From Thermoguttaceae bacterium (GTDB lineage: Bacteria; Planctomycetota; Planctomycetia; Pirellulales; Thermoguttaceae): DNA of 64,000 nt. A program made the translations under genes and the position numbers. Position 1 is the stretch's first letter. Every line of letters starts with the position of its first letter. The stretch is from contig JAFRXD010000062.1 in NCBI GenBank assembly GCA_017441605.1, forward strand, positions 1 through 64,000, in the 5' to 3' direction. Shown piece by piece: positions 63,031 to 64,000 of the stretch. A model generated the notes under the pieces. The model saw nothing but the letters and a program-made list of their open reading frames with translations. It was not told the DNA's origin and ran no database searches.

Positions 63031-64000
63031 ATGAACTCCAATCCCTCCCATCGCGGTTTGTTCGACCTCTTTCGCTCCTTTGGAAAGGCGCGATCTCCCG
63101 AGAAGAAAGCACGCGCGGCGAAGCCGCGCTCGCTGCGCGTCGAGTCCCTCGAAGATCGGCAGCTGCTTAGCGCCACGCCTTATGAGACGGCGATCGACGA
63201 CTCTCTTCTTGGCGCGGAGTTGGTCGCGTCGCTTTCGGATCCTTACGTTCCTGAAGGAAACGGATTACGTCTGATTGGCGGCGCCACAGTCAACGGAGAC
63301 TCCGAGGACGTGGTAAGCGCCGAGCTTATTAAATACGGTCAGGACCCGGATAACGTCGATCCGAATTTTATATTTAATTTGAGCGGCAATTCGGCTTCTA
63401 CGCACACCCTTTATCTCGATTTTTGGGGAGGCACAAGTAAGATCGAAACCGCCGCTGGTCCGAGAAAATATGGTCCTGACGGAGACGGCGTGGTTACGAC
63501 GCCTATGTACTCCGGAGTCGGCGATACCGATCCAAATTCTTTTTCAAACGACGAACTTCGAGATATATTTGAGATTTGGCTCCGCGTCAAGGAGTATTAC
63601 GCGCCTTTTGACGTCAACGTAACGACAAAATTGCCCGCCGCAGGGGAATTGAGCAAGGATTCCGCTACCGACGACGTCTTTGGATTAAGAGTCGCTATTG
63701 GAGGAAGCGATCTCACTTGGTATCACCCTGGAGAGACAACGCATAAGTCGGCTGGGGTAACCTTCACTTGGAGCGGTCGAGGAACAGATAATAGAATCGA
63801 GTCGCCTTACACGTTCGATTGTCCCCAAGATCAGTGCGTTTACGTTTTCGTTAACGGAGGGAGAGACGCGTGGAGCGTCGCTCGCACCGTCGCCCATGAA
63901 ACGGGGCACGCGCTCGGACTTTCGCACGACGGAATCACGAACGCGGACGACGCGGTCGTCAATAACGCCTACTATGATGGAACTGACGACTGGGGTCCGA
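63031..64000 (+). CDS. extracellular metzincin-type metalloprotease, planctomycete extracellular motif, 3' partial
   Basis: The frame is open to the window end (323 residues visible), so the C-terminus is missing. Near the N-terminus it has the planctomycete extracellular motif (PF07595): LRVESLEDRQLLSATP at about residues 39-53. A protease domain follows: THTLYLDFWGGTSKIE (~125-140), LRVKEYYAPFDVNVTT (~190-205) and the zinc site VAHETGHALGLSHDG at ~287-301, which fits HExxHxxGxxHD of metzincins. Such proteins usually continue with repeats and a dockerin or anchor. ATG 63031 follows AAGGA. It may belong to the caspase-like gene set or simply be next to it (167-nt gap). Confidence 0.85.
   Translation, partial: MNSNPSHRGLFDLFRSFGKARSPEKKARAAKPRSLRVESLEDRQLLSATPYETAIDDSLLGAELVASLSDPYVPEGNGLRLIGGATVNGDSEDVVSAELIKYGQDPDNVDPNFIFNLSGNSASTHTLYLDFWGGTSKIETAAGPRKYGPDGDGVVTTPMYSGVGDTDPNSFSNDELRDIFEIWLRVKEYYAPFDVNVTTKLPAAGELSKDSATDDVFGLRVAIGGSDLTWYHPGETTHKSAGVTFTWSGRGTDNRIESPYTFDCPQDQCVYVFVNGGRDAWSVARTVAHETGHALGLSHDGITNADDAVVNNAYYDGTDDWGP

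Overview
The window looks like a chromosomal stretch of an anaerobic, probably gut- or sediment-dwelling planctomycete (Pirellulales-type). The evidence is a DUF1559 protein with a prepilin N-terminus (19797-20921), the planctomycete extracellular motif LEDRQLLS in the last gene (63031-end), a protein joining TPRs to two RNA-polymerase-alpha-CTD-like domains, an orphan sigma-region-2 protein, caspase/FGE proteins and a PPi-type phosphofructokinase. GC content is high and G/C-ending codons dominate, so antisense shadow ORFs are long and frequent. No rRNA, tRNA or CRISPR array was seen.

Layout. 1-6.6 kb: the end of a DnaJC11-C-like protein, a conserved secreted planctomycete protein, guaB, an orphan sigma-like gene and a large autotransporter. 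7-11.2 kb: an SIS isomerase / PIG-L deacetylase / GATase-like / PPi-PFK series that reads as a sugar or amino-sugar catabolic unit. 11.3-23.3 kb: MATE exporter, SDR, RpiB-like isomerase with an insertion, two tandem Bax-inhibitor-1 membrane proteins, TPR-alphaCTD protein, tgt-exbD, DUF1559 pilin-like protein with its lipoprotein partner, clpX. 23.4-31.8 kb (minus strand): a compact sulfate assimilation operon running sulfate ABC transporter, AprA/AprB-like reductase, siroheme sulfite reductase, cysG, behind one strong promoter with two similar palindromes. 32-36 kb: two copies of an unknown ~247-aa gene, each with a long, partly conserved non-coding leader. 36-44 kb: ilvN-ilvC, a divergent UvrA, ftsH-ruvX. 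44.6-48.5 kb: hpf, two EIIA proteins, HPr and enzyme I, i.e. a PTS chain without a sugar permease here. 48.8-53.1 kb: DUF2344, RNase G, L21, a BNR sialidase-like protein.

53.2 kb to the end is the accessory part. A serine recombinase is followed by an 800-bp non-coding stretch holding two 26-bp near-palindromes built like hix/gix invertase sites, enclosing a promoter-like sequence that currently points away from the downstream genes. Downstream lie a Cys/Ser-rich secreted protein, two related secreted proteins, a caspase-like pseudoenzyme, an intact caspase-like protein, a caspase-FGE fusion, and a metzincin-type extracellular protease cut by the window end. My working hypothesis is a phase-variable switch in front of a secreted caspase-like gene set; this is inference and needs read-level evidence.

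Many plausible sigma70-type promoters here have 16-bp spacing. Start codons were moved from the longest ORF to sites with a Shine-Dalgarno sequence where that was clear.
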